The notes beneath the pieces were generated by a model. The model was given only the letters and a program-made list of their open reading frames with translations, had not been told where the DNA came from and did not search any database. Shown here one piece after another: positions 51,528-59,205 of a DNA stretch of 64,000 nucleotides. Where the stretch lies: assembly GCF_042658845.1 (NCBI RefSeq), contig NZ_JBHSRI010000018.1, positions 124,001-188,000 of the forward strand. Reading direction: 5' to 3'. This stretch comes from Paenisporosarcina macmurdoensis. GTDB taxonomy: Bacteria > Bacillota > Bacilli > Bacillales_A > Planococcaceae. Numbering within the stretch: position 1 is the first letter of the stretch; every line of letters starts with the position of its first letter. Position numbers and translations under genes: made by a program.

Positions 51528-52390
51528 TTGAAGCGTTATTAAATTATGAGTTTTTACAAAATGCTTTTGCTTCTGGTATTATCATCGGTCTGATTGCTCC
51601 TCTTCTAGGAGTGTTCATTGTCGTCAGAAGATTATCACTCATTGCGGATGCCTTGAGTCATGTCACGTTAGCTGGGATCGCGGGGAGCCTATATTTAAGT
51701 CAAACGACAGCTGTGTTTGCCCTGTTAAATCCTTTATATTTAGGCATTGTGGCAGCCGTAACTGGCTCCGTTTTAATCGAACGATTACGCCGATTATATA
51801 AACATTACGAAGAGCTAGCCATCCCGATCATTATGTCTGCAGGAATTGGCTTCAGTGCCATTTTTATTTCTTTAGCAAATGGCTTTAGCTCAGATTTATT
51901 TGGTTACTTATTCGGTTCTGTATCTGCAGTGAGCAGACAAGATTTATGGATCGTTCTTGCGATTGCCTTTATTGTCGTTATCTTTTTAGTGTTGTTTTAT
52001 AAAGAATTATTCCTCATGTCCTTTGACGAGGAATACGCTAAAGCATCAGGGCTTCCTTCTAAGTGGGTACATCTATTATTTATGATTGTCACAGCACTTG
52101 TAATTGCTGCAAGTATGCGAATTGTGGGGATACTCCTTGTATCTTCATTGATGACATTGCCAGTGGCAGCTAGCATGCGAATAGCCAAAGGCTTTAAACA
52201 AGCTATTTTTTATGCAGTGATATTTGGAGAAGCCGCAGTGATAATTGGGCTTGTATGTGCATTTTATTTAAATATTGCACCAGGTGGGACAATCGTTGTC
52301 ACATCAATCATCATTTTATTACTCGTGTTAATCGGGAAAAAGATTTGGTTAGCAGTCGTAACAAAGAATGAAAGGGGACGTCTTGCATGA
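51524..52390 (+). CDS. znuB: Zinc ABC transporter permease
   Basis: 288 residues, about eight membrane helices; ABC-3 family motifs VVRRLSLIADALSHVTLAGIA and AASMRIVGILLVSSLMTLPVA. Overlaps zur by 4 bases, so the three genes are one transcript. Confidence 0.92.
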   Translation: MIEALLNYEFLQNAFASGIIIGLIAPLLGVFIVVRRLSLIADALSHVTLAGIAGSLYLSQTTAVFALLNPLYLGIVAAVTGSVLIERLRRLYKHYEELAIPIIMSAGIGFSAIFISLANGFSSDLFGYLFGSVSAVSRQDLWIVLAIAFIVVIFLVLFYKELFLMSFDEEYAKASGLPSKWVHLLFMIVTALVIAASMRIVGILLVSSLMTLPVAASMRIAKGFKQAIFYAVIFGEAAVIIGLVCAFYLNIAPGGTIVVTSIIILLLVLIGKKIWLAVVTKNERGRLA

Positions 52391-52797
52391 ATATTTCGAA
52401 AGCATGGGACCTTTTAAAAGAAAAGGGATACAAAAAAACGGATAAGAGACAACAAATCTTAGATCTATTTGAAGATAATGAACGTTATTTAACTGCTCGA
52501 GATTTACTTGATGTGATGAAAAAAGATTATCCTGGAATGAGTTATGACACGATTTATCGAAACTTAAGTACATTTGTTGAGATTGGCATATTAGAAGAAA
52601 CTGAGTTATCTGGAGAACGCCATTTCCGTATGCAATGTGAAGCAGATCACCACCATCATCACTTCATATGCATGGATTGTGGGAAAATCAAAGAAATTCA
52701 CTTATGTCCAATGGATTTACTTGAAGAAAAATTACCTGCTTATCAAATTGATAGTCATAAGTTTGAAATTTACGGAAAATGCCCAAATTGTATATAA
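52387..52797 (+). CDS. zur: Zinc uptake regulator Zur (Fur family)
   Basis: 136 residues. Winged helix (RQQILDLFEDN... SYDTIYRNLSTFVEIGILEE), zinc-sensing HHHHHFICMDC and structural CXXC pairs (CMDC, CPNC). The Zur box upstream and zinc-transport partners fix it as Zur rather than Fur or PerR. Confidence 0.93.
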   Translation: MNISKAWDLLKEKGYKKTDKRQQILDLFEDNERYLTARDLLDVMKKDYPGMSYDTIYRNLSTFVEIGILEETELSGERHFRMQCEADHHHHHFICMDCGKIKEIHLCPMDLLEEKLPAYQIDSHKFEIYGKCPNCI

Positions 52798-52836
52798 GAA
52801 AATCCCGTCAAACCTTGGTTTGACGGGATTTTCTTA
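52796..52836 (+). terminator. Terminator of the znu-zur operon
   Basis: A perfect 19-bp stem (52796-52814 with 52817-52835) beginning AAGAAAATCCCG, two-base loop. Confidence 0.92.
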
Positions 52837-52893
52837 TGGTTGTAAGGATTTTTTTACAAATATAAAAATATAGTTTGGATGGTTTATGAAAAA

Positions 52894-53009
52894 CCGCTGA
52901 TAGCCACCAGATATTCGCTTATAGAGATCCGAAAACCGCTGATAGCCGACAGATAACCGCTGATAGAGATCCGAAAACCGCTGATAGCCGACAAAAATCC
53001 GCTCATAGG
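52894..53009. repeat. 21-bp-period array D (core CCGCTGATAG, 6 units)
   Basis: CCGCTGATAG or close variants (TCGCTTATAG, CCGCTCATAG) start at 52894, 52915, 52936, 52957, 52978 and 52999, exactly every 21 bp; some spacers are also alike (CCGACAGATAA, AGATCCGAAAA). Lies 58 nt after the zur terminator, between convergent zur and yqfW. The rest of the gap (53010-53160) shows nothing else. Confidence 0.95.
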
Positions 53010-53162
53010 CATGTTCTACAAGTAGAACAGCCGTTGCAGAGTTCTTAGGTAGGGTAAAGGTAAACTCAGAGGGACCACACTTTTAATAACCCATTTCAAT
53101 AAATAATTCAGAATCACAGAATTTGTTTTGCCTGAAGAATGATTGTGAAACAAGACCATAAG

Positions 53163-53192
53163 AAAAGCGTGAGGCATATGCCTCACGCTTTT
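53163..53192 (-). terminator. Terminator of ispG-yqfW
   Basis: AAAAGCGTGAGGC / GCCTCACGCTTTT, nearly loopless; overlaps the last codons of yqfW. Confidence 0.85.
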
Positions 53193-53761
53193 TGTGTTAA
53201 AAATGAATGTTGTATCCATGCATTTGCTTCGAGCCAGTTATTCACGCGTATAACGCCATCTGGGACAGCTAGTTGGTTATATGGTGTATTAAATAACAGA
53301 ACAGGAATATGACAATCTTCTGCAATACCCACTGCATTATCATGTTTATCTTCGAAAAACACATCAATTGCATGGTCTTTAACAGCTTGAATTTTATTAT
53401 GGGTGCCAATTAATTCAATGTGATCGTAAGCAAGGTTTTGTTCGACAAACCATTGCAAGGTTACATCCCGCACATTTTGGCCACGAGCAGAAATGAAATA
53501 TAACTCATGATCCTTTTTCCATTCAGTCAATACCCCATGAGCATCAACTTGGATTGGGGAAGTCGCATAAATTTCAGGTTCTGCTTGTTTAAACCATTTG
53601 TAAAAATCTTCAGTTGACACTGGAAAAGCTTTTGTTAAATCATACTCTTTAATATCATCCAGTACTAAATTACAAGAAAATTCCTTATTGATATGTGGCA
53701 ATAAAGAGGTAGGACAAGTGACTGTACCGTCAATATCAATTCCGAATCGGTAGTTTGACAT
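53183..53761 (-). CDS. yqfW: Putative HAD-type 5'-nucleotidase YqfW
   Basis: 192 residues. HAD motif I FGIDIDGTVTC, motif II FISARGQ, motif III/IV KIQAVKDHAIDVFFEDKHDNA. The NT5C-like (YqfW) family is predicted to dephosphorylate nucleotides; substrate unknown. Located 12 nt after ispG. Confidence 0.85.
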   Translation of the reverse strand: MSNYRFGIDIDGTVTCPTSLLPHINKEFSCNLVLDDIKEYDLTKAFPVSTEDFYKWFKQAEPEIYATSPIQVDAHGVLTEWKKDHELYFISARGQNVRDVTLQWFVEQNLAYDHIELIGTHNKIQAVKDHAIDVFFEDKHDNAVGIAEDCHIPVLLFNTPYNQLAVPDGVIRVNNWLEANAWIQHSFLTQKA

Positions 53762-53773
53762 GTAAAAAGCCCC

Positions 53774-54880
53774 TTACGCGTTTTGTTTTTCTAGTGCTTG
53801 TTTATCAAAGTATTCTTGTGCAATTTTATCAATTTCAATTTTCAACTCTTCTACCATGGTTGCTTCAGGGACTTTACGAACGGTTTTTCCTTTCATAAAT
53901 AGCAGTCCTTCGCCGCGAGCACCAGCTATTCCAATATCGGCTTCACGTGCTTCACCAGGGCCGTTTACGGCACAACCAAGTACAGCTACTTTAATCGGTG
54001 CTTTAATTGTTGAAATATAATCTTCCACTTCGTTTGCAATTGTAATTAAATCAATTTCAATACGGCCGCAAGTAGGGCACGAAATTAATGTAGCTGCATT
54101 TGAAGACAGACCAAATACTTTTAACATCTCTCTCGCAACTTTTACTTCTTCGACTGGGTCTGCACTCAACGAAACACGTAGTGTATTACCAATGCCGTGA
54201 CTTAACAAAGCACCAAGTCCTGCTGCGCTTTTAATAGAGCCATTTACCAATGTGCCTGACTCTGTTATGCCAAGATGAAGTGGGTAATCGAATGCTTGTG
54301 AAGCTTTTACGTAAGCTTCAATTGCCAAACTCACATCTGAGGCTTTTAAAGATACGATGATATCGTGAAAATCTAAGTCTTCAAGTATTTTAATATGATG
54401 AAGTGCACTCTCAACCATTCCATCTGCAGTTGGATAGCCGTATTTTTCAATGATTTTACGTTCGAGTGATCCGGCGTTAACTCCAATACGTATTGGAATG
54501 CCTTTCGCTTTTGCAGCATTAACGACAGCTTCTACTTTTTCACGACGACCGATATTACCAGGATTGATACGTATTTTATCAGCACCATTTGCGATGGCTT
54601 TCAGAGCTAATTTATAATCGAAGTGAATATCCACTACTAGTGGAATGTTAATACGTTGTTTAATCTCAGCTATTGCGTCCGCTGCTCGATCATCTGGGCA
54701 AGCAACACGAACAATTTGACAACCTGCTTCTTCTAATCGTAAAATTTCTGCCACAGTTGCTTCTACATCATGTGTTTTTGTTGTGGTCATGCTTTGTATG
54801 AATAATTCATTGCTACCACCTATGGTTAAATCGCCGACACGAACCGGGCGAGTTTTGGAACGGTGAATAATTTCACTCAT
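53774..54880 (-). CDS. ispG: 4-hydroxy-3-methylbut-2-en-1-yl diphosphate synthase (flavodoxin)
   Basis: 368 residues from ATG 54880 (SD AAAGGAGAG). An N-terminal TIM barrel (IQSMTTTKTHDVEATVAEI) and a C-terminal [4Fe-4S] domain with SCPTCGR and VLGCAVNGPGE. Seventh MEP step, before IspH, also in this window. First gene of a two-gene unit with yqfW. Confidence 0.96.
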   Translation of the reverse strand: MSEIIHRSKTRPVRVGDLTIGGSNELFIQSMTTTKTHDVEATVAEILRLEEAGCQIVRVACPDDRAADAIAEIKQRINIPLVVDIHFDYKLALKAIANGADKIRINPGNIGRREKVEAVVNAAKAKGIPIRIGVNAGSLERKIIEKYGYPTADGMVESALHHIKILEDLDFHDIIVSLKASDVSLAIEAYVKASQAFDYPLHLGITESGTLVNGSIKSAAGLGALLSHGIGNTLRVSLSADPVEEVKVAREMLKVFGLSSNAATLISCPTCGRIEIDLITIANEVEDYISTIKAPIKVAVLGCAVNGPGEAREADIGIAGARGEGLLFMKGKTVRKVPEATMVEELKIEIDKIAQEYFDKQALEKQNA

Positions 54881-54974
54881 GAAAATTCTCTCCTTTGCGG
54901 GCTCATAGCCTTCACTACTTTTTATTTTAGCAGTGATGAAAAGGAATTGCCAAGGAAGAAACATTACTTATTGA

Positions 54975-55307
54975 TTAAGAACACGATAAAGTTGAATCTT
55001 TGTAGATAGGAACGTTCACAATTTCACCTGGTTGAAAAACTTGATTTTGTAAATGTGGGTTCTCTTGATAGAAAGCTTCTAAGCGTTCAGGGAAGCTAAC
55101 CCATACTTCAGAAGGATACACGGCAAACACAGATAAAACGGTATCACCTTTAACTGTTTGCACAGGGAATATTTCATATTGCTCTTGTTTTACGCACTCT
55201 GTCTCAGTTTTAGAGAATGCAGCAAGAGAGATGGTGCCATCAAGTAAGTCGATTTTTATGATATATGAAATGATTAAAATGAAGACTGCTAGTCCAATTA
55301 TACGCAT
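54975..55307 (-). CDS. yqfZ: YqfZ-like secreted/anchored protein with LysM-like tail
   Basis: 110 residues. One N-terminal membrane segment (IIGLAVFILIISYII), then about 85 extracytoplasmic residues; TVKGDTVLSVFAVYP and FQPGEIVNVPIY resemble the two ends of a LysM domain. The position next to ispG matches yqfZ. Two Cys near the ends could form a disulphide. Confidence 0.65.
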   Translation of the reverse strand: MRIIGLAVFILIISYIIKIDLLDGTISLAAFSKTETECVKQEQYEIFPVQTVKGDTVLSVFAVYPSEVWVSFPERLEAFYQENPHLQNQVFQPGEIVNVPIYKDSTLSCS

Positions 55308-55356
55308 AAAAAAACCTCCCTTTTTCCAACATATGCTGAAAAAAGAGAGACTATGA

Positions 55357-55854
55357 TTATTTTTGGGGGTAATATTTTAGCGCAAGAGTTAAATAAACGA
55401 CACAGATTAAAGTAGTAACCATAAAAATCCATCCATCCGTCAGACCTGAATATAGGAAGAAAATAGATAGCACTGTTGGAGTGGTATAAGCAAATGCAGT
55501 TGTTCGCCAAACATGTCTGTATTCTCCACGGCGTTTACGTAGCTTTAAAATGAACATTCCGATAAAAGCCATTACGCTTATTCGCACAAATAATAACAGA
55601 GTGGTCATTATGAATTGAACGATAAATGCAAATGGATATAAAATCCACTCCATATTTTCTACATAATCAAGCAATCCTTCTATAGAAGAAGAATCATTTT
55701 TAAATCCCGTAATAAAGTGAACAAATGAAAGCAGTGACAAAATGCCGACAAAGAGAAAGACGTATTGAAGAACTTTGCCTATCGGCAAAAGACGAAAAGC
55801 TGCTATTTTCTTAGGATTAGAAATAGAAGCAATAAAAAGTTGAGTTAAAGTCAA
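55357..55854 (-). CDS. yqgB: DUF1189 family membrane protein (YqgB-like)
   Basis: 165 residues from TTG 55854 (SD AAGGAG; a GTG at 55863 is too close to it). Four predicted membrane helices (about 27-45, 68-88, 95-115, 135-160). B. subtilis has YqgB at this position. Function unknown. Confidence 0.65.
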   Translation of the reverse strand: MTLTQLFIASISNPKKIAAFRLLPIGKVLQYVFLFVGILSLLSFVHFITGFKNDSSSIEGLLDYVENMEWILYPFAFIVQFIMTTLLLFVRISVMAFIGMFILKLRKRRGEYRHVWRTTAFAYTTPTVLSIFFLYSGLTDGWIFMVTTLICVVYLTLALKYYPQK

Positions 55855-56048
55855 GCAAATCACTCCTTATACCTATCATACTACTATTTCAAGAGAGGTT
55901 ATTAAATAAAGTTGGTCGAAAAGCGTACAAAGTTGTCCCAAATATTAAGTTATTGTAAATTTTATATGAAGGGGCTTTACAATTGTATGTCGAACTACTC
56001 ATAATGGGGATTGTTGAAAATTGTCGAAGTAGGAGTTGAAAACGAATC

Positions 56049-57680
56049 GTGGAACTTAATTGGCAGGAAATGCTGTTTCAGTTTATTGGAGGTCTAGGGA
56101 TCTTCTTATTCTCTATCAAATATATGGGTGACGGTCTGCAAAAAGCAGCAGGTGATCGTTTACGTGATATTTTAGATCGTTTTACCACAAATCCATTTAT
56201 GGGTGTGTTAGTTGGTATTGCTGTAACGGTCCTAATTCAATCCAGTTCGGGAACTACCGTTATTACAGTAGGACTTGTTAGCGCAGGATTTATGACATTG
56301 AGACAAGCAATTGGCGTAATAATGGGTGCCAATATCGGGACAACCGTTACTGCTTTCATTATTGGGTTTGACGTTGGAGAAGCTGCATTACCAATTATGG
56401 CACTCGGTGCATTCTTAATTTTCTTTGTTAAGAAAAATCAAATCCAAAACATCGGAGAAGTAATCTTCGGTTTTGGTGGATTATTCCTTGGGATGGAACT
56501 TATGAGTGGTGGAATGAAACCACTTCGTGAATTACCTTCATTCATCGATTTAACTATTAGTATGAGTGAACATTCTGTTTTAGGTGTTGTCGTTGGTACA
56601 GTGTTCACATTAATCGTACAAAGTTCAAGTGCCACTGTCGGTATACTTCAAGGTCTTTACTCAGAAGGAATATTGAACTTGGATGCCTCTCTTCCTGTTC
56701 TTTTCGGCGATAACATTGGAACAACAATTACAGCAGTTCTTGCTTCTATTGGAGCTTCAATTGCAGCTCGTCGTGCGGCAGCTACACATGTACTATTTAA
56801 CGTGGTAGGATCTGTTTTATTCTTAATAATTTTAGGTCCATTCACGATGTATGTAGAATGGTTAACTGGAGTATTAGGATTAGAGCCGAAAATGCAAATT
56901 GCATTTGCGCATGGGACATTCAATGTTGCAAATACAATTATTCAATTTCCTTTAATCGGAGCTTGGGCTTATCTAGTAACTAAATTTATCCCGGGTGAAG
57001 AAGTAACGATTGAATACAAGCCAAAGCATTTGGACCCACACTTCATTGAAACTGCACCTTCTATTGCAATCGGGCAAGCGAAAGAAGAAATTCTTCGCAT
57101 GGGTCGCTTTAGTGTACAAGGATTACAGGAATCATTTGAGTATTTAAAAACTAAAAATAAAAAACACGCAGAAACTGGTTACCAATTAGAAGATGCAATT
57201 AATAATTTAGATCACAAGATCACGGATTATTTAGTGAAAATATCTGCAGAATCTATTTCAAATGCAGATTCAGCACGTCATATTATGTTGATGGAAACTG
57301 TTCGTGATATTGAACGAGTGGGTGACCACTTTGAAAATATTCTTGAATTAATTGATTATCAACAAGTAAACCGTCTGACTTTAACAGAAGATGCAATGGA
57401 AGATTTAACTGAAATGTTTACGTTAACTATCGCAACTGTTGAAAAAGCATTAGTATCACTAGATATGAACAGTCACGAGTTAGCACGTGAAGTAGCTGAG
57501 CAAGAAGATTTAATTGATAAAATGGAACGTAAATTCCGTAAAAAACATATCTTGCGTCTGAATGAAGGTACATGTTCTCCTCAAGCTGGAATTGTATTCG
57601 TTGATATCGTTAGTAACTTAGAACGAATCGGTGACCACGCAGTTAATATTGCTGAAGCAGTATTAGGAAAAAGAGCATAA
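56049..57680 (+). CDS. Na/Pi cotransporter family protein with PhoU domain
   Basis: 543 residues from GTG 56049. Two NaPi-2 repeats with the QSSSGTTV / QSSSATVG signatures and GANIGTT / GDNIGTT, eight or nine helices, then a cytosolic PhoU-like domain (about 340-543, ERVGDHFENI and ERIGDHAVNI). Predicted sodium-driven phosphate or phosphate-related transport. B. subtilis carries a homologue (yqeW) in this chromosomal arm. The SD is weak (GTAGGAG, 15 nt upstream). Confidence 0.9.
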   Translation: MELNWQEMLFQFIGGLGIFLFSIKYMGDGLQKAAGDRLRDILDRFTTNPFMGVLVGIAVTVLIQSSSGTTVITVGLVSAGFMTLRQAIGVIMGANIGTTVTAFIIGFDVGEAALPIMALGAFLIFFVKKNQIQNIGEVIFGFGGLFLGMELMSGGMKPLRELPSFIDLTISMSEHSVLGVVVGTVFTLIVQSSSATVGILQGLYSEGILNLDASLPVLFGDNIGTTITAVLASIGASIAARRAAATHVLFNVVGSVLFLIILGPFTMYVEWLTGVLGLEPKMQIAFAHGTFNVANTIIQFPLIGAWAYLVTKFIPGEEVTIEYKPKHLDPHFIETAPSIAIGQAKEEILRMGRFSVQGLQESFEYLKTKNKKHAETGYQLEDAINNLDHKITDYLVKISAESISNADSARHIMLMETVRDIERVGDHFENILELIDYQQVNRLTLTEDAMEDLTEMFTLTIATVEKALVSLDMNSHELAREVAEQEDLIDKMERKFRKKHILRLNEGTCSPQAGIVFVDIVSNLERIGDHAVNIAEAVLGKRA

Positions 57681-57688
57681 TATTCAAC

Positions 57689-57751
57689 ATCTCCTCTCAA
57701 GTGCTTTACATCTTCAGTGATGTAAGGCACGATAAAGAGGAGATTTTTTTT
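57689..57751 (+). terminator. Terminator of the Na/Pi cotransporter gene
   Basis: ATCTCCTCT (57689-57697) / AGAGGAGAT (57736-57744) with an inner stem TGCTTTACATC / GATGTAAGGCA, T8. Confidence 0.92.
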
Positions 57752-57762
57752 GGAGGTAAAAC

Positions 57763-58242
57763 ATGGAAATTATTGGTTGGAGTATCATTGTTGTGTGCTT
57801 TATCATTGGATTCATAGGACTTGTTTATCCAATTATTCCGTCCGTTATCTTTATTTTAGGTGGCTTCTTATTATATGGAGTGTTTTTCTCATTTGCTGAC
57901 CTGCCTTGGTGGTTCTGGTTAATTGAAGTATTATTCGTTATCTTACTGTTTGGTGCGGATATGATGGCAAATGCCTTTGGAGTAAAAAAATACGGTGGTA
58001 GTAAAGCAGGAATTTGGGGAAGTACCATTGGATTGTTAGTGGGTCCATTTATTATCCCGATTGCAGGTATCCTCATTGGCCCATTTTTAGGTGCCATTAT
58101 TGCGGAGTTAGTATTTGCACGAACTTCACTCAAACAAGCAATAAAAACAGGATTTGGTTCAGTAATTGGGTTCCTAACATCCATTGTTACAAAGGGAACA
58201 GTTCAAATTGTAATGATTGTTATTTTTGTTTTAGTCGTCTAG
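57763..58242 (+). CDS. yqgC: DUF456 family membrane protein YqgC
   Basis: 159 residues, four or five hydrophobic helices, many glycines (STIGLLVGPFIIPIAGILIG with PFLGAIIAEL). The length and the position just before sodA match B. subtilis YqgC. SD TGGAGG directly after the terminator. Function unknown. Confidence 0.85.
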   Translation: MEIIGWSIIVVCFIIGFIGLVYPIIPSVIFILGGFLLYGVFFSFADLPWWFWLIEVLFVILLFGADMMANAFGVKKYGGSKAGIWGSTIGLLVGPFIIPIAGILIGPFLGAIIAELVFARTSLKQAIKTGFGSVIGFLTSIVTKGTVQIVMIVIFVLVV

Positions 58243-58365
58243 TCTCGGGCAAAAGACTGAATTCACAAAATCGCGTTGCTAATATTTGAATGACAGAACT
58301 AATTTTGTTACGCTATTAAATGTAATATAAATCTTATAATGATATCCTTTAGGAGGAAATAACAC

Positions 58366-58971
58366 ATGGCTTATGAATTACCACAATTACCTTACGCGTA
58401 TGACGCACTAGAACCACATATTGACAAAGACACAATGAACATTCATCACACAAAACATCACAACGCTTATGTTACGAACTTGAACAATGCACTTGCAGGT
58501 CATGATGATCTTCTTAGCAAGTCAGTTGAAGAATTAATTGCAAACTTAGACGCTGTTCCAGAAGCTGCTCGTACAGCAGTTCGCAACAACGGTGGGGGAC
58601 ATGCTAACCATTCATTATTCTGGGAATTATTGTCTGCTACTGGTGGCGGAAATCCTTCAGGTAAATTAGCTGAAGCAATTGATGCTAAGTTTGGTAGCTT
58701 TGATTCATTCAAAGAAGAGTTCGCTAAAGCTGCAACAACACGCTTTGGATCTGGTTGGGCTTGGTTATCACTAAACAATGGTGAGTTAGAATTAACTTCT
58801 ACTCCAAACCAAGATTCACCGATTATGGATGGTAACACACCTTTACTTGGTTTAGACGTTTGGGAGCACGCTTATTACTTAAACTATCAAAACCGTCGTC
58901 CTGAATATATTGCTGCTTTCTGGAATGTAGTAAACTGGGATGAAGTTTCAAAACGTTACGAAGCAAAATAA
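58366..58971 (+). CDS. sodA: Superoxide dismutase (Mn-type)
   Basis: 201 residues. Metal ligands: His in DKDTMNIHHTKHHNAY, His in GGGHANHSLFW, Asp and His in LGLDVWEHAYYLNYQN. The GGNPSG and DVWEHAYY context favours Mn. Cytosolic superoxide defence. SD AGGAGG. Confidence 0.96.
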   Translation: MAYELPQLPYAYDALEPHIDKDTMNIHHTKHHNAYVTNLNNALAGHDDLLSKSVEELIANLDAVPEAARTAVRNNGGGHANHSLFWELLSATGGGNPSGKLAEAIDAKFGSFDSFKEEFAKAATTRFGSGWAWLSLNNGELELTSTPNQDSPIMDGNTPLLGLDVWEHAYYLNYQNRRPEYIAAFWNVVNWDEVSKRYEAK

Positions 58972-58978
58972 TAAAGAA

Positions 58979-59090
58979 AAACGGAAAGCGTTACTTTAGC
59001 TTGACTCCGACGGTGGAAGGAACGAATCGAAAACCTGTTTTCGAATGAGTTTCTGAAGCGGAGGTGCGAGCTGGCGCTTAAAGTTAGACA
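58979..59090. repeat. Imperfect palindromic element, copy 5
   Basis: Outer arms GGAAAGCG ... CGCTTAAAG, GGTGGAAGGAACG and GCGGAGGTGCGAGC parts recall the other elements. An inner perfect hairpin TCGAAAAC / GTTTTCGA (59027-59044) has only a 2-nt loop. Lies between sodA and its distal terminator. Confidence 0.55.
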
Positions 59091-59112
59091 ATTCATCTTA
59101 TTATTGAAACAA

Positions 59113-59151
59113 AACACACACTCATTTCGTCAAATGAGTGTGTGTTTTTTT
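59113..59151 (+). terminator. Terminator downstream of sodA
   Basis: AACACACACTCATTT / AAATGAGTGTGTGTT, T7. Confidence 0.9.
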
Positions 59152-59205
59152 GTGCAAAATGATATACTACATTAAAGATAGAAAGCTAGAAGGAGGACTG
59201 CTGAC

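Noticed and set aside
2845..53009. The 21-bp arrays as CRISPR
   Set aside because: Cores are only 10-12 nt, spacers 9-11 nt, no leader and no cas genes; CRISPR repeats and spacers are about 25-40 nt each.
55911..55960. GTTG repeats upstream of the Na/Pi cotransporter as a fifth 21-bp array
   Set aside because: Two copies are 21 bp apart, but the next does not keep register and there is no upstream terminator.
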